A stretch of DNA of 64,000 nt from Gymnodinialimonas phycosphaerae. GTDB taxonomy: Bacteria; Pseudomonadota; Alphaproteobacteria; Rhodobacterales; Rhodobacteraceae. A program made the position numbers and the translations under genes. The notes under the pieces are model-generated. The model saw only the letters and a program-made list of their open reading frames with translations, searched no databases and was not told where the DNA came from. Shown piece by piece: positions 1 to 17,413 of the stretch (its first letter is position 1; each line of letters starts with the position of its first letter). The stretch spans positions 3,624,001 to 3,688,000 of the forward strand of contig NZ_JAIMBW010000001.1 in NCBI RefSeq assembly GCF_019195455.1, written 5' to 3'.

Positions 1-2840
<2,840 letters not shown>

Positions 2841-2915
2841 TTCGCCCAATGCCTGCCCGGGGCGGCGATCGCGTCGCCCCCGTCCCTTACGCGCCCTTAT
2901 TTTCAAGGATTTGAA

Positions 2916-7127
<4,212 letters not shown>

Positions 7128-7150
7128 GGCTGTCGTTTTGAAATCTGGAA

Positions 7151-7181
7151 GCGCCCCGTTGGAAACAGCGGGGCGTTTTCT
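7151..7181 (+). terminator. Rho-independent terminator of rpoBC
   Basis: An inverted repeat GCGCCCCG / CGGGGCG separated by about 10 nt is followed by TTTTC, 24 bp after the rpoC stop. It also lies just beyond the stop of the convergent gene at 7194, so it may serve both strands. Confidence 0.85.
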
Positions 7182-7193
7182 GTTGCAAGGGGG

Positions 7194-7841
7194 TTAGCCG
7201 ATCACCTCGACCCCGCGCACCAGGATGATCTCGCAGCCGCTGACGATCGAGCCGTCGTCGCGCGTGATCGACGAGCGCCAAGGGGACGTGGTCTCGCCGG
7301 TGACATTGACCAGGAAGCCGGTAATCCGGACGCGCTGCCCAATCTCAACAGCCAGAAGCGCCTCGCGGACCGTATCGGAGGCCGGGATAAGATGGTTATT
7401 CGTGATGTGGCGTGCCCAATCCTGTGGAAGGGCGCTGATATCGTCGGTTCGGGAATGCAGCACCCGCCGCCCGGCGGTGAAGCGCATGCTGTCGATCGCA
7501 TCGCCCTCGGCCAGATCGCCCCAGACAATGCCCAGATCAAGCGGTGAGATCTGGTTCACCCCGCGCCCCCGGAACACGCGCCGGGACACGACCACGCCGT
7601 CCAGCGCATACGCGAAAAGCAATTCGGCCTGAAACCCCGCCGCCACGTCGACGATCTGCGTCGGCACATCGGTTTGCAGGGGCTCCCCACCGGGATCTTC
7701 TGCAACCGGGATCAGGGGAAATCGTGTCTCATCCAAGGTGAGGGCGGGACCGGGTGGCGACCCGCTGCTTGCAGCAAGCGACAGCACCCCCGCGAACATG
7801 ACGCCGCAGATCAGCAAGGGCATATCGCTGGAATCCAACAT
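7194..7841 (-). CDS. conserved exported protein of unknown function
   Basis: About 215 aa, convergent with rpoC. The N-terminus has a hydrophobic stretch (PLLICGVMFAGVLSLAA) that looks like a signal peptide or anchor. An internal ATG at 7823, six codons in, would place that stretch at the very start and is an equally good initiation site. The body has no catalytic motif I recognise. Its pattern (a short beta-rich domain, ARHITNNHLIPA, then a GQRVRITGFLVN segment and a late Cys in SGCEII) resembles an uncharacterised proteobacterial family of secreted or membrane-tethered proteins. Function is not assignable. Confidence 0.7.
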   Translation of the reverse strand: MLDSSDMPLLICGVMFAGVLSLAASSGSPPGPALTLDETRFPLIPVAEDPGGEPLQTDVPTQIVDVAAGFQAELLFAYALDGVVVSRRVFRGRGVNQISPLDLGIVWGDLAEGDAIDSMRFTAGRRVLHSRTDDISALPQDWARHITNNHLIPASDTVREALLAVEIGQRVRITGFLVNVTGETTSPWRSSITRDDGSIVSGCEIILVRGVEVIG

Positions 7842-8007
7842 GGGCGTCGCCTCCGTCCTTGGTCACGGCATGGGGCCTATCACCGATACGGGGCAAAACT
7901 GCGTCGACCGCCTAGCGGAAATGCGGCGAAGGCACGGGTTTGCACGACGCCTTTGCAGTGGGGGCGGCCTCGGCTACGTTGGCAGTCCCACGGCAACGGA
8001 GTGGTCC

Positions 8008-8361
8008 ATGATGTCAGATGCCAACACCCCGATTGACTACATCGAGTTCACCTCGCCTGAATTGGAGAAGACCCAAGCCTTCTTCACCGAGGCTTTCGGA
8101 TGGAGCTATGTCGACTATGGCCCCGACTATAAGGACATCCAGGGCGCGGGCCTTGGGGGCGGGGTGGAACGTGGGCCCTTGCGTGCGCCGCTGCCGGTCC
8201 TCAAGGCCGATGATCTGGAGGCCATGCTGGCGCGGGTGAAGGCCGCAGGGGCCGAGATTACGCAGGAGATATTCGAGTTCCCCGGCGGGCGGCGGTTCCA
8301 GTTCCGTGAACCCGGCGGGACAGAGATGGCGGTTTGGACCACGGTGGACGACAATGGATGA
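8008..8361 (+). CDS. VOC (glyoxalase-like) family protein
   Basis: A 117-aa single-domain vicinal-oxygen-chelate protein. It begins IDYIEFTSPELEKTQAFFTE, the typical first beta-alpha unit, and ends with an FREPGGTEMAVW strand that carries the family metal-position Glu. The ATG at 8008 (immediately repeated at 8011) is chosen because ACGGAG precedes it and upstream codons show no family similarity. The next gene starts inside its last codons (8354), so the two are probably translated together. Substrate unknown; VOC proteins include glyoxalases, dioxygenases and antibiotic-binding proteins. Confidence 0.85.
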   Translation: MMSDANTPIDYIEFTSPELEKTQAFFTEAFGWSYVDYGPDYKDIQGAGLGGGVERGPLRAPLPVLKADDLEAMLARVKAAGAEITQEIFEFPGGRRFQFREPGGTEMAVWTTVDDNG

Positions 8362-8665
8362 GCTTGGCGACATCGCCGCCGCCGTCAAAGCCCTTGCGAC
8401 CCAGATCGCGCCCGGCGTGGGCTTTGACCCCAAGTACGGCGGAGAGGTCATGGTCCCCGACCCCGCGCAGCCCAAGGCCTTCGTGGGGGGCGTCTTCATC
8501 TACAAGGACCACGTGTCGGTCGAATTCTCGGAAGGGGCCAGCCTGCGCGATCCGGGTGGTCATCTGGAGGGGAAGGGCAAGGCACGCCGGCATGTGAAGC
8601 TGCGCACGTTTGGGGATATCGACGGCAAGGACCTTGCCGGGTTCCTGCGCCAAGCCCTTGCCTGA
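8354..8665 (+). CDS. DUF1801 domain-containing protein
   Basis: A 103-aa protein with the DUF1801 pattern: a Gly-Phe-Asp-Pro-Lys-Tyr-Gly segment, a central YKDHVSVEFSEGASL strand, and a C-terminal GKGKARRHVKLR block. The family is small and alpha/beta, of unknown biochemical function, and often sits beside VOC genes as it does here. I chose the ATG at 8354, which overlaps the end of the VOC gene by 8 bp. A longer in-frame start at 8306 lies inside that gene and is unlikely. Confidence 0.8.
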   Translation: MDELGDIAAAVKALATQIAPGVGFDPKYGGEVMVPDPAQPKAFVGGVFIYKDHVSVEFSEGASLRDPGGHLEGKGKARRHVKLRTFGDIDGKDLAGFLRQALA

Positions 8666-8734
8666 CCCATGGGGGATTCCCCATTGAAGCCAATTGGCCT
8701 AACTTCTGCCATATCGGGCGGGTAGGGGCGTTTC

Positions 8735-9646
8735 ATGGGCGTTGTGAACAAGATCATCGGCGTGTGCCGTTTCTCCTACCTCGGTGATGCGGGTTTTCGC
8801 ACGTTGAAAGGCGGCGCTGAAGAGGCCGCGAAGACGCTCTATGCGCCGGGTCGCATGCAACGCCGTTTTGCCTATTTCGAGAATATTTGCCTGCCGTCGC
8901 TGGCCGTGCAGACAGACCCTGATTTCGTGCTCGTCGCCCTGATCGGCGACACGATGCCGTTCCATTTCCGCAAGCGTTTGAAGCGGCTGGCGGAAAAATA
9001 TCCATTCCTGCGCATCGCCACGCTGGAAGCTGCCGGTCCGCTGAACTCTACCCGCCGCGCGTTCCGGCGCGGCCTTGACGATGAAGAGGCCGATTTCATC
9101 ACGGGTTTCCGGCTGGATGACGACGACGCCGTCGGGATCGACTATATTGAACGGACGCGAGAGGTGTCTGACACCCTGATCAAGCTGGGGTGGGCCACGA
9201 AAGATGTGCCCGCCGCCGTGTGTTTCCACCGCGGCATCTATTGGGACATGAAGCGCGACGAAGACCAGTTCTGGGACTACTCGGAACCGCAGCCCCTTGG
9301 GCTGGCCGCCGCGATGATCCACCACCCCGACAGCCAGCATAACATCTACCGCTGGAACCACCGCAAGCTGGCGTGCAATGCGCGCTGCTGGATCGACCCG
9401 CACGAATACATGTTCGTGCGCACGCTGCATGGCCATAACGACAGTGACCGTTCCATCCCGCCCGGCGCGCGGCAACTGCCCGATTGGCAGGCGCGCAAAC
9501 TGTTTCGCGAACGCTTCGGGCTGAACCCCAAGCGGCTTCTGCCGATGATGAAGAAGTTGCAGGAAGAGGGCTCGGGCATGGCGCGGAAGCTGGCGGCAGC
9601 GGCGCGGGCCGAGATGGACGACGATGTGGACGGCGAGGCGGAATGA
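8735..9646 (+). CDS. putative rhamnosyltransferase (first of two paralogues)
   Basis: 303 aa. It matches the Rhamno_transf-type glycosyltransferase family: N-terminal ICRFSYLGDAGF-like opening, NICLPSLAVQTDPDF, and a metal/nucleotide-sugar acidic motif FRLDDDDAVGIDYI (about residues 124-137). The family is thought to add sugars to surface polysaccharide or glycolipid. A GGTAGGGG ribosome-binding site precedes ATG. Its stop overlaps the next start by 4 nt (ATGA). A second, divergent family member lies at 10502, on the other side of the exporter gene. The sugar and acceptor cannot be told from sequence. Confidence 0.8.
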   Translation: MGVVNKIIGVCRFSYLGDAGFRTLKGGAEEAAKTLYAPGRMQRRFAYFENICLPSLAVQTDPDFVLVALIGDTMPFHFRKRLKRLAEKYPFLRIATLEAAGPLNSTRRAFRRGLDDEEADFITGFRLDDDDAVGIDYIERTREVSDTLIKLGWATKDVPAAVCFHRGIYWDMKRDEDQFWDYSEPQPLGLAAAMIHHPDSQHNIYRWNHRKLACNARCWIDPHEYMFVRTLHGHNDSDRSIPPGARQLPDWQARKLFRERFGLNPKRLLPMMKKLQEEGSGMARKLAAAARAEMDDDVDGEAE

Positions 9647-10509
9647 CCCCGAACCTCAAGGGGTCCCTTTTCATGATGGGATCCATGGCCGCCTTCACGT
9701 TGAACGACACCGTCGTGAAACTGCTTGCCGAGGATTTGCCGCTGTTCCAGATCGTCTTTCTGCGCGGGCTTCTGACGACGGTGATGCTGACGGCGACGGT
9801 AGCGGCCTTTGGCAAGTTGAGCTTCCGCATCCCGCGCGGGGATCGGGGCAAGCTGGCGCTGCGCACCCTGTTCGAGATCATCGCCATGGTGACGTTCCTG
9901 ACCGCGCTGGTGAACATGCAGATCGCCAATGCCACCGCGATCCTGTCGGCGCTGCCGCTGGCCGTGACCCTTGGTGCGCTGCTCTTTTTCCGGGAACCCG
10001 TCGGCTGGCGCAGGCTTAGCGCCATATGCGTCGGGGCCTTCGGTGTCTTGCTGATCGTCCAGCCGGGGGCGGCGGGGTTCAACATCTACTCGCTTCTGGC
10101 GCTGATCACGGTTGTCCTTGTCGCGGGAAGGGACCTTGTGACCCGCAGCTTTTCAGACGGGTTGCCGTCGATGACCATCGCGGTCGTCACCGCACTTGCG
10201 ATCTGCCTGTTTGGGGGCGTGATGTCGGTGACAGAGGAGTGGGTGCGCCCCAGCGCGACACACTTCGCCCTATTGACGTTGGCGTCGTGCTTCATCATCG
10301 GCGGCTATGTCTTTTCCATCCTCGTCATGCGCGTCGGAGAGGTCGCCGTGACCGCGCCGTTCCGCTATACCTCACTTGTCTTCGCGCTGGTCCTGGGGTG
10401 GGTGTTCTTCGCCGAGTTTCCCAATGCGCTGGCGTTGACAGGCGGGGCGATCGTGGTGGCGACGGGGGTGTTCACGCTGATCCGGGAAAGGCAGGTGAAA
10501 GATGGCTGA
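9643..10509 (+). CDS. EamA/DMT-superfamily membrane transporter
   Basis: 288 aa, about ten predicted membrane spans in two EamA repeats. The first repeat starts GSLFMMGSMAAFTLNDTVVK and the second starts near YSLLALITVVLVAGRDLVTR. Members of this superfamily export small metabolites or move nucleotide-sugar-like solutes across the inner membrane. The start at 9643 overlaps the preceding glycosyltransferase stop (ATGA), and its own stop overlaps the following glycosyltransferase start by 8 nt, so the three genes are almost certainly one translational unit. Substrate unknown; the neighbours suggest a glycan precursor or a related solute. Confidence 0.85.
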   Translation: MTPNLKGSLFMMGSMAAFTLNDTVVKLLAEDLPLFQIVFLRGLLTTVMLTATVAAFGKLSFRIPRGDRGKLALRTLFEIIAMVTFLTALVNMQIANATAILSALPLAVTLGALLFFREPVGWRRLSAICVGAFGVLLIVQPGAAGFNIYSLLALITVVLVAGRDLVTRSFSDGLPSMTIAVVTALAICLFGGVMSVTEEWVRPSATHFALLTLASCFIIGGYVFSILVMRVGEVAVTAPFRYTSLVFALVLGWVFFAEFPNALALTGGAIVVATGVFTLIRERQVKDG

Positions 10510-11329
10510 GGGCGTTCTGATCCAGGGGCTGTGCCGGTTCTCGTTCCCCTGTACGGGGGGATTCAAGAAATACCACACCAGCCTGGAAGAGCGGCGCGCG
10601 GCGCTTTATGCGCGTCAGCGGCTGGACGAGCGGACATTGTGGTTCGAGCATATCTTCCTGCCGCCCTTGCGCGCGCAATCGGACAAGGATTTCACCCTGC
10701 ACCTGCTGTTGGGGGAGGACTTCCCCGATCCGTGGCGGTCCCGCGTTGAGGCAGCGATCGCGGATGTGCCGCAGGTCAAGGCCCATTGGCGCGAGCCGGG
10801 CGATCATCGGGCCATTTGCCGGGATGTGATGTGGGGCGGGCGGGACCTCAACCGGGCCGTGGTGGCAGAGTTCCGGCTGGATGACGATGACGCCGTCGCG
10901 GTCGACTACGTGCACCAACTGCGCCGCGGCTGGGGCAAGGTTGCGCGGTTGGCGAATTTTCACGGGCGCGTGGCGCTGGACCACGGCAAAGGCATGGTGC
11001 TGGAGGCGCAGGAGGACGGGTCGATCAAACCGCACCTGCTGAACACGCACTGCTGGTCGGCGGGATTGGCGATCTACCTCAAGCCCGACGACGAGGCCAT
11101 CGTGATGGACTTCCCGCACCACAAGATCTGGGCAAGGGTGCCCTTCGTGAACCTGACCGACAGCCTGATGTTCATCCGCGGCGATCACGCCCATAACGAC
11201 GCCAAGACGCCCTTCGGGGCGGGCCAACCGATCCCGTTCAAGGACGAGGATATTGCGCCCATGATCGAGCGTCGCTTCGCCATTGATTTTCCTGCGTTCC
11301 AGGCTGAATGGAAGGCGCTGGCCCGCTAG
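10502..11329 (+). CDS. putative rhamnosyltransferase (second of two paralogues)
   Basis: 275 aa, related to the gene at 8735. It shares the opening LCRFSFPCTGGFKK, the IFLPPLRAQSDKDF segment and the acidic FRLDDDDAVAVDYV motif. The two are divergent outside these blocks, so they probably act on different acceptors or sugars. The start ATG at 10502 lies inside the end of the EamA gene. The stop is 14 bp before the str operon promoter, so this gene cluster ends directly against the rpsL control region. Confidence 0.8.
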   Translation: MAEGVLIQGLCRFSFPCTGGFKKYHTSLEERRAALYARQRLDERTLWFEHIFLPPLRAQSDKDFTLHLLLGEDFPDPWRSRVEAAIADVPQVKAHWREPGDHRAICRDVMWGGRDLNRAVVAEFRLDDDDAVAVDYVHQLRRGWGKVARLANFHGRVALDHGKGMVLEAQEDGSIKPHLLNTHCWSAGLAIYLKPDDEAIVMDFPHHKIWARVPFVNLTDSLMFIRGDHAHNDAKTPFGAGQPIPFKDEDIAPMIERRFAIDFPAFQAEWKALAR

Positions 11330-11342
11330 GGGGTGGGTGCTG

Positions 11343-11371
11343 TTGACACCCCCCGAGACTCCGCCTATACG
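11343..11371 (+). promoter_or_regulatory. str operon promoter (rpsL)
   Basis: TTGACA at 11343-11348, a 17-bp spacer containing GACTCCGCC, then TATACG at 11366-11371. The spacer end and -10 are nearly identical to the rpsJ promoter at 17236. It leaves an untranslated leader of about 210 nt before rpsL, in which I see no clear attenuator. Confidence 0.85.
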
Positions 11372-11586
11372 GCGCGCATCTGGCTAGGACGCACCTTGTG
11401 TCCCGTAATGCCAAACTACAGTTCTGAGTGGCCACGATCCGGGCAATTTGATCGCCTTGATCCTCTGGAAATTCGACCGCGGCGTCCTCCAGGTAGGGAA
11501 GGGACACTCGCGGTTTTGGTGTTGTCCGTGCGGTTTGGCCGCGCATGGGGCGCCAGATGTGAAGATGAGCAAACCGGGGAGACCCC

Positions 11587-11958
11587 ATGCCAACGATTCA
11601 ACAGCTGATCCGCAAGCCGCGGCAGCCCAAAGTAAAGCGCTCCAAGTCCCAGCACATGGAAGGCTGCCCGCAGAAGCGCGGCGTCTGCACGCGCGTCTAT
11701 ACCACCACGCCGAAGAAGCCGAACTCGGCCATGCGGAAAGTCGCCAAGGTGCGTCTGACCAATGGCTTCGAGGTCATCAGCTACATCCCCGGTGAAAGCC
11801 ACAACCTTCAGGAGCACTCTGTTGTCCTGATCCGTGGCGGTCGTGTGAAAGACCTTCCCGGTGTGCGTTACCACATCCTTCGCGGTGTACTCGATACGCA
11901 AGGCGTCAAAGACCGTCGCCAGCGTCGTTCGAAGTACGGCGCCAAGCGCCCCAAATAA
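11587..11958 (+). CDS. rpsL: 30S ribosomal protein S12
   Basis: 123 aa, full length. It forms part of the decoding centre of the 30S subunit. The conserved [20 protein letters not shown] and [12 protein letters not shown] loops are intact, and the two lysines linked to streptomycin resistance (K43 and K88 in E. coli numbering) are wild type. It is the first gene of the str operon, preceded by a GGGGAG ribosome-binding site. rpsG follows after 15 bp. Confidence 0.99.
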   Translation: MPTIQQLIRKPRQPKVKRSKSQHMEGCPQKRGVCTRVYTTTPKKPNSAMRKVAKVRLTNGFEVISYIPGESHNLQEHSVVLIRGGRVKDLPGVRYHILRGVLDTQGVKDRRQRRSKYGAKRPK

Positions 11959-11973
11959 GAAGAGGATTGAGCG

Positions 11974-12444
11974 ATGTCGCGTCGTCACGCCGCCGAAAAA
12001 CGCCAGGTCCTGCCCGACGCCAAGTTTGGCGATATGGTCCTGACCAAATTCATGAACAACCTGATGATCGACGGCAAGAAAGCCGTCGCTGAGCGGATTG
12101 TTTACAACGCCTTTGATCGTGTTGAAGGCAAGTTGAAGCGGGCCCCCGTGGAAGTGTTCCACGAAGCCCTCGAAAACATCAAACCCGCGGTCGAGGTTCG
12201 CTCTCGCCGTGTGGGGGGTGCCACCTACCAGGTGCCCGTCGATGTGCGCCCCGAGCGTCGTGAAGCATTGGCCATTCGTTGGCTGATCAACGCGTCCCGC
12301 TCGCGCAATGAGAATACCATGGAAGAGCGTCTGGCCGGTGAGTTGGTCGATGCCGTCAACATGCGTGGTTCCGCTGTGAAGAAGCGCGAAGACACCCACA
12401 AGATGGCCGACGCCAACCGTGCGTTCAGCCACTACCGCTGGTAA
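11974..12444 (+). CDS. rpsG: 30S ribosomal protein S7
   Basis: 156 aa. It nucleates assembly of the 30S head and contacts the E-site tRNA. It begins [15 protein letters not shown], followed by the [14 protein letters not shown] helix; the [16 protein letters not shown] beta-hairpin is intact. Second gene of the str operon, with an AGAGGAT ribosome-binding site; fusA follows after 65 bp. In E. coli S7 represses this operon, but I saw no clear S7-like binding structure in the spacer. Confidence 0.99.
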   Translation: MSRRHAAEKRQVLPDAKFGDMVLTKFMNNLMIDGKKAVAERIVYNAFDRVEGKLKRAPVEVFHEALENIKPAVEVRSRRVGGATYQVPVDVRPERREALAIRWLINASRSRNENTMEERLAGELVDAVNMRGSAVKKREDTHKMADANRAFSHYRW

Positions 12445-12509
12445 GCGAACCCGTGATCCCCGTATCGGGGGTCACAAAACGTTTCAAACTTTAGTCTTAG
12501 GACACCCCC

Positions 12510-14630
12510 ATGGCACGCGATTATCCCCTCGAGCGCTACCGGAACTTCGGAATCATGGCCCACATCGATGCGGGCAAGACCACCTGTTCCGAGCGGATTC
12601 TGTACTACACAGGCAAATCCCACAACATTGGTGAGGTGCACGATGGTGCGGCCACCATGGACTGGATGGAGCAGGAGCAGGAGCGGGGCATCACGATCAC
12701 CTCGGCTGCCACCACGACATTCTGGGAGCGGACCGAAAACGGCACAGAGCCCGATTCCGAAAAGCACCGTCTGAACATCATCGACACCCCCGGCCACGTT
12801 GACTTCACCATTGAAGTCGAGCGTTCGCTGGCCGTTCTTGACGGCGCCGTTTGCGTGCTGGACGCCAACGCCGGTGTGGAGCCGCAGACCGAAACGGTGT
12901 GGCGCCAGGCCGACCGTTACAAGGTTCCTCGGATGGTGTTCGTCAACAAGATGGACAAGATCGGCGCGGACTTCTTCAACTGCGTTCGCATGATCGAGGA
13001 CCGCACCGGCGCCCGCGCCGTGCCCGTCGGTATCCCGATCGGCGCAGAGACCGAGCTGGAAGGTCTGATCGACCTCGTGACCATGGAAGAGTGGCTGTGG
13101 CAAGGCGAAGATCTGGGTGCATCCTGGATCAAGGCGCCGATCCGTGCCGAGCTTCAGGACATGGCCAACGAGTGGCGTGCCAAGATGATCGAGGCTGCCG
13201 TCGAAATGGACGACGACGCCATGGAAAACTACCTCATGGATGGTGCCGAGCCTGACGTGCCGACCCTGCGCGCCCTGCTGCGCAAGGGCACGCTCGCCAT
13301 GGCCTTCGTGCCGGTCCTGGGTGGCTCGGCGTTCAAGAACAAAGGTGTACAGCCCCTGCTGAACGCCGTGGTCGATTACCTGCCGAGCCCGCTCGACGTG
13401 GTTGATTACATGGGCTTCAAGCCCGGCGATGAGACGGAAACCCGTAACATCCCCCGCCGCGCCGACGACGACATGGCGTTCTCGGGTCTTGCGTTCAAAA
13501 TCATGAACGACCCCTTCGTGGGCTCCCTCACGTTTGTCCGGATCTACTCCGGTCAGCTGCGTAAGGGCGACAACATGATCAACTCGACCAAAGGCAACAA
13601 CGAGCGTGTCGGTCGGATGATGATGATGCACTCCAACAACCGCGAAGAGATCGAAGAGGCATTCGCCGGCGACATCATCGCGCTGGGTGGCCTGAAGAAC
13701 ACCACGACCGGTGACACGCTGTGCGACAAGAACGACCCCGTCGTTCTGGAAACCATGACGTTCCCCGAGCCGGTGATCGAGATCGCGGTCGAGCCCAAGA
13801 CGAAGGCCGACCAGGAGAAGATGGCGATGGCGCTGCAGCGTCTGTCGGCAGAAGATCCTTCGTTCCGCGTCGAAACGGACCTCGAGTCCGGCCAGACCAT
13901 CATGCGTGGCATGGGCGAACTTCACCTCGACATCCTCGTCGACCGCATGAAGCGCGAGTTCAAGGTCGAAGCCAACATCGGTGCGCCGCAGGTGGCCTAC
14001 CGGGAGACCATCGGCCACGAGGTCGAGCACACCTACACGCACAAGAAGCAGTCGGGTGGTTCGGGTCAGTACGCCGAGGTCAAGCTGCTCATCCAGCCGA
14101 CCGAGCCGGGCGAAGGGTACTCGTTCGAGTCGAAGATCGTTGGTGGCGCGGTGCCGAAGGAATACATCCCCGGCGTCGAGAAGGGCATCAAGTCCGTCAT
14201 GGACAGCGGTCCGCTTGCGGGCTTCCCCGTGATCGACTTCAAGGTGCAACTGCTGGACGGCAAGTTCCACGACGTGGACTCCTCGGTTCTCGCGTTCGAA
14301 ATCGCAGCTCGGATGGGCATGCGTGAAGGGATGCGGAAAGCGGGCGCCAAACTGCTGGAGCCGATCATGAAGGTCGAGGTGATCACGCCGGAAGATTACA
14401 CCGGTGGCATCATCGGCGATCTGACGTCGCGTCGTGGTCAGGTGCAGGGTCAGGATACGCGCGGCAACGCCATCGCGATCGACGCCTTCGTGCCTCTGGC
14501 CAACATGTTCGGCTACATCAACACGCTGCGCTCCATGTCTTCGGGCCGCGCGCAGTTCTCGATGCAGTTCGACCACTACGAGCCCGTTCCGCAGAACATC
14601 TCGGACGAGATCCAAGCGAAATACGCCTAA
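12510..14630 (+). CDS. fusA: translation elongation factor G
   Basis: 706 aa GTPase that drives ribosomal translocation. G-domain motifs are complete: AHIDAGKTT (G1, near residue 17), [11 protein letters not shown] (G2), DTPGHVDFT (G3) and NKMDK (G4). Domain II follows, and domains III-V end with [20 protein letters not shown]. Normal length. It lies between rpsG and tuf in the standard str operon order, with a 76-bp spacer to tuf that holds a strong hairpin. Confidence 0.99.
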   Translation: MARDYPLERYRNFGIMAHIDAGKTTCSERILYYTGKSHNIGEVHDGAATMDWMEQEQERGITITSAATTTFWERTENGTEPDSEKHRLNIIDTPGHVDFTIEVERSLAVLDGAVCVLDANAGVEPQTETVWRQADRYKVPRMVFVNKMDKIGADFFNCVRMIEDRTGARAVPVGIPIGAETELEGLIDLVTMEEWLWQGEDLGASWIKAPIRAELQDMANEWRAKMIEAAVEMDDDAMENYLMDGAEPDVPTLRALLRKGTLAMAFVPVLGGSAFKNKGVQPLLNAVVDYLPSPLDVVDYMGFKPGDETETRNIPRRADDDMAFSGLAFKIMNDPFVGSLTFVRIYSGQLRKGDNMINSTKGNNERVGRMMMMHSNNREEIEEAFAGDIIALGGLKNTTTGDTLCDKNDPVVLETMTFPEPVIEIAVEPKTKADQEKMAMALQRLSAEDPSFRVETDLESGQTIMRGMGELHLDILVDRMKREFKVEANIGAPQVAYRETIGHEVEHTYTHKKQSGGSGQYAEVKLLIQPTEPGEGYSFESKIVGGAVPKEYIPGVEKGIKSVMDSGPLAGFPVIDFKVQLLDGKFHDVDSSVLAFEIAARMGMREGMRKAGAKLLEPIMKVEVITPEDYTGGIIGDLTSRRGQVQGQDTRGNAIAIDAFVPLANMFGYINTLRSMSSGRAQFSMQFDHYEPVPQNISDEIQAKYA

Positions 14631-14664
14631 GCGGCGGGGCGGATTTCCCGCCCGCCCCACCCAT

Positions 14665-14684
14665 GCGCATCCGAATGGATGCGC
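14665..14684 (+). promoter_or_regulatory. hairpin in fusA-tuf spacer
   Basis: A perfect 8-bp stem, GCGCATCC-GAAT-GGATGCGC, ends about 9 nt before the CAAGGAGG ribosome-binding site of tuf. There is no U tract, so it is not a terminator. It could stabilise a processed tuf message or affect tuf initiation. Confidence 0.5.
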
Positions 14685-14706
14685 GAGACACTTCAAGGAG
14701 GCCATC

Positions 14707-15882
<1,176 letters not shown>

Positions 15883-15953
15883 TTTTTGCGAACGGCGGGA
15901 AAAGGCGGTTTTGGTGAGCCAAAACCTGCCGACCCGCACGGTTGAGATAAAGA

Positions 15954-15986
15954 AAGGCCCCCGCCAACCAGTGGGGGCCTTTTTTG
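15954..15986 (+). terminator. str operon terminator
   Basis: AAGGCCCCC / GGGGGCCTT with a loop of about 11 nt, followed by TTTTTT, about 75 bp after the tuf stop. A strong Rho-independent terminator that separates str from S10. Confidence 0.9.
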
Positions 15987-16168
15987 TGCCTGCTCAAACC
16001 TGCTCAAGCTTGAGCAAGTCCATAAGCCATTGAAGAAAAACAAATTCCCGATTCCGTTAACCTCCCATTAACCGCCCACGCAAAACCGCTGCGAGGACGG
16101 ATTGGCGCGTCACCGACGCGCTGAGACGGAGGAGGGGGCAGGCGCGCGATCCCGGGTCCCGGCGGCGG

Positions 16169-16564
16169 TTACATGATGAAATCGAAGTGATCGACGTACA
16201 TTTCCAGCGCGGGATCCATCTCCATCGCCATCTTCAAATCCGCGACCATGTCCGACGACTGAACCATGTCCGGATGATCGCCGTAGATGATGTCCACATC
16301 CCAAAATTCGCCGTTGCCTTCCTCCGGGGTATCTTTCGCCTCATCGTCGGAGGCGGGATATTCTGTCGTGCTGACCAGCTTGCCGTCCTTGTCGAATGTC
16401 TTCTGGACCCGGCTGCCGTCGGCGCTGGTCGTCGTTTCCGTTCGGGTGCCATCAGCGTTGTTCGTGATGCTCGTGCTCGAGATGACTTCGTCATCCTTGT
16501 TGCACGTCGTCACATTCACGGTGTGGGATTCCGGGTTGCCCTTCTCGTCGTGCTGCGTGTGCAT
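16169..16564 (-). CDS. small acidic hypothetical protein, possibly truncated
   Basis: 131 codons reading MHTQHDEKGNPESHTV onward, rich in Asp, Glu, Thr and Ser with degenerate repeats (NADGTRTETTTSADGS, then FDKDGKLVST), and an acidic C-terminus. The composition looks like real protein. The open frame continues upstream of the only ATG to a stop near nt 16647 without another start codon, and there is no ribosome-binding site before the ATG, so this may be the 3' part of a broken gene. No family recognised. Confidence 0.4.
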   Translation of the reverse strand: MHTQHDEKGNPESHTVNVTTCNKDDEVISSTSITNNADGTRTETTTSADGSRVQKTFDKDGKLVSTTEYPASDDEAKDTPEEGNGEFWDVDIIYGDHPDMVQSSDMVADLKMAMEMDPALEMYVDHFDFIM

Positions 16565-16605
16565 GGAGACGTCGGACGCTTCGCCCGGTCGCTCCAGAAA
16601 GGCAC

Positions 16606-16932
16606 GTGTATCCGCTACAATGTACCGATTTGACCATCGTTGCCGCTACGGACGACCCATCAGTTGGCGGCTTGGCGGCCCGCTCAGATGGCACTGTCTA
16701 CATCCACAATTGGTACCGCCCGGCTCTGGCGGCCGCCGATACGCGCACGATCTTTTTTCAGTATCTCCGCTCTGCGAGCGTAACCGTCGCAATTTTGGGA
16801 CATGATCTTGACATCGAGGCCGCTATCAACCCTGAGGCCCGCCACTTCCAAACGTCAGCTCTTGCGCGTGCGAACGAAAGAGCTATGAATTTCCGGGTAC
16901 TGTACGAGCATGTCTGTCAGACCGAGAAATAG
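16606..16932 (+). CDS. doubtful hypothetical ORF
   Basis: 108 codons from a GTG start, overlapping in antisense the upstream-open part of the preceding frame. It has no clear ribosome-binding site, no recognisable domain, and base composition closer to non-coding DNA than its neighbours. It may be a remnant or a chance frame in the tuf-rpsJ interval. Confidence 0.2.
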   Translation: MYPLQCTDLTIVAATDDPSVGGLAARSDGTVYIHNWYRPALAAADTRTIFFQYLRSASVTVAILGHDLDIEAAINPEARHFQTSALARANERAMNFRVLYEHVCQTEK

Positions 16933-17235
16933 CGGTCGTTGGCTCTGAGCTTTGCGACGGGTTCGAGATTTTCCATATTGAGATAGAGTGACATTGCTGC
17001 GGTAGAGCACGGGCCATGTGAGTTACCAGCGGCACTGCCGCCGCTCTAACGACATGCCTGTTCTGGACTCGGCGATTTGGCTGATGCAGGACGGCCTTCA
17101 TTTATTGCCCTGATTTGGCTGCCATTCAGAGCCTCACTCAACGACGCAACATCTGCACCCGGGTGCCGCTGTCACGTCGCAAGCGACATGACCTTGCGCA
17201 CTGATTTCGTAAACACGGTGGTTTTCGAAATCTCC
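16933..17235. other. intergenic stretch, nothing recognised
   Basis: About 300 bp between the doubtful ORF and the rpsJ promoter. I see no gene, tRNA, inverted repeat with a U tract or insertion-sequence end. It is less GC-rich than the flanking operons. Confidence 0.6.
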
Positions 17236-17264
17236 TTGCCCCCCGCTCCGACTCCGCCTATACG
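17236..17264 (+). promoter_or_regulatory. S10 operon promoter (rpsJ)
   Basis: TTGCCC at 17236-17241, a 17-bp spacer ending GACTCCGCC, and TATACG at 17259-17264. The block GACTCCGCCTATACG is shared exactly with the rpsL promoter. The leader before rpsJ is about 140 nt. Confidence 0.85.
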
Positions 17265-17413
17265 CGCGCTATCCAACGGGGTGCACCGATGCGTGCGCCC
17301 TCTTTCGTTGGATCGGAGCGCCACCACGGCGCCCAGAAATAAAGACGCGATGAGGGTGCCGGATGAGCCGCTGTCCTCCTCTCCGATCTAGACCCTATCT
17401 GAAGGGTGATAGA

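Noticed and set aside
7858..8007. Longer N-terminus of the VOC gene from 7738
   Set aside because: It would run through the region antisense to the 7194-7841 gene; no VOC similarity before 8008, where ACGGAG precedes the ATG.
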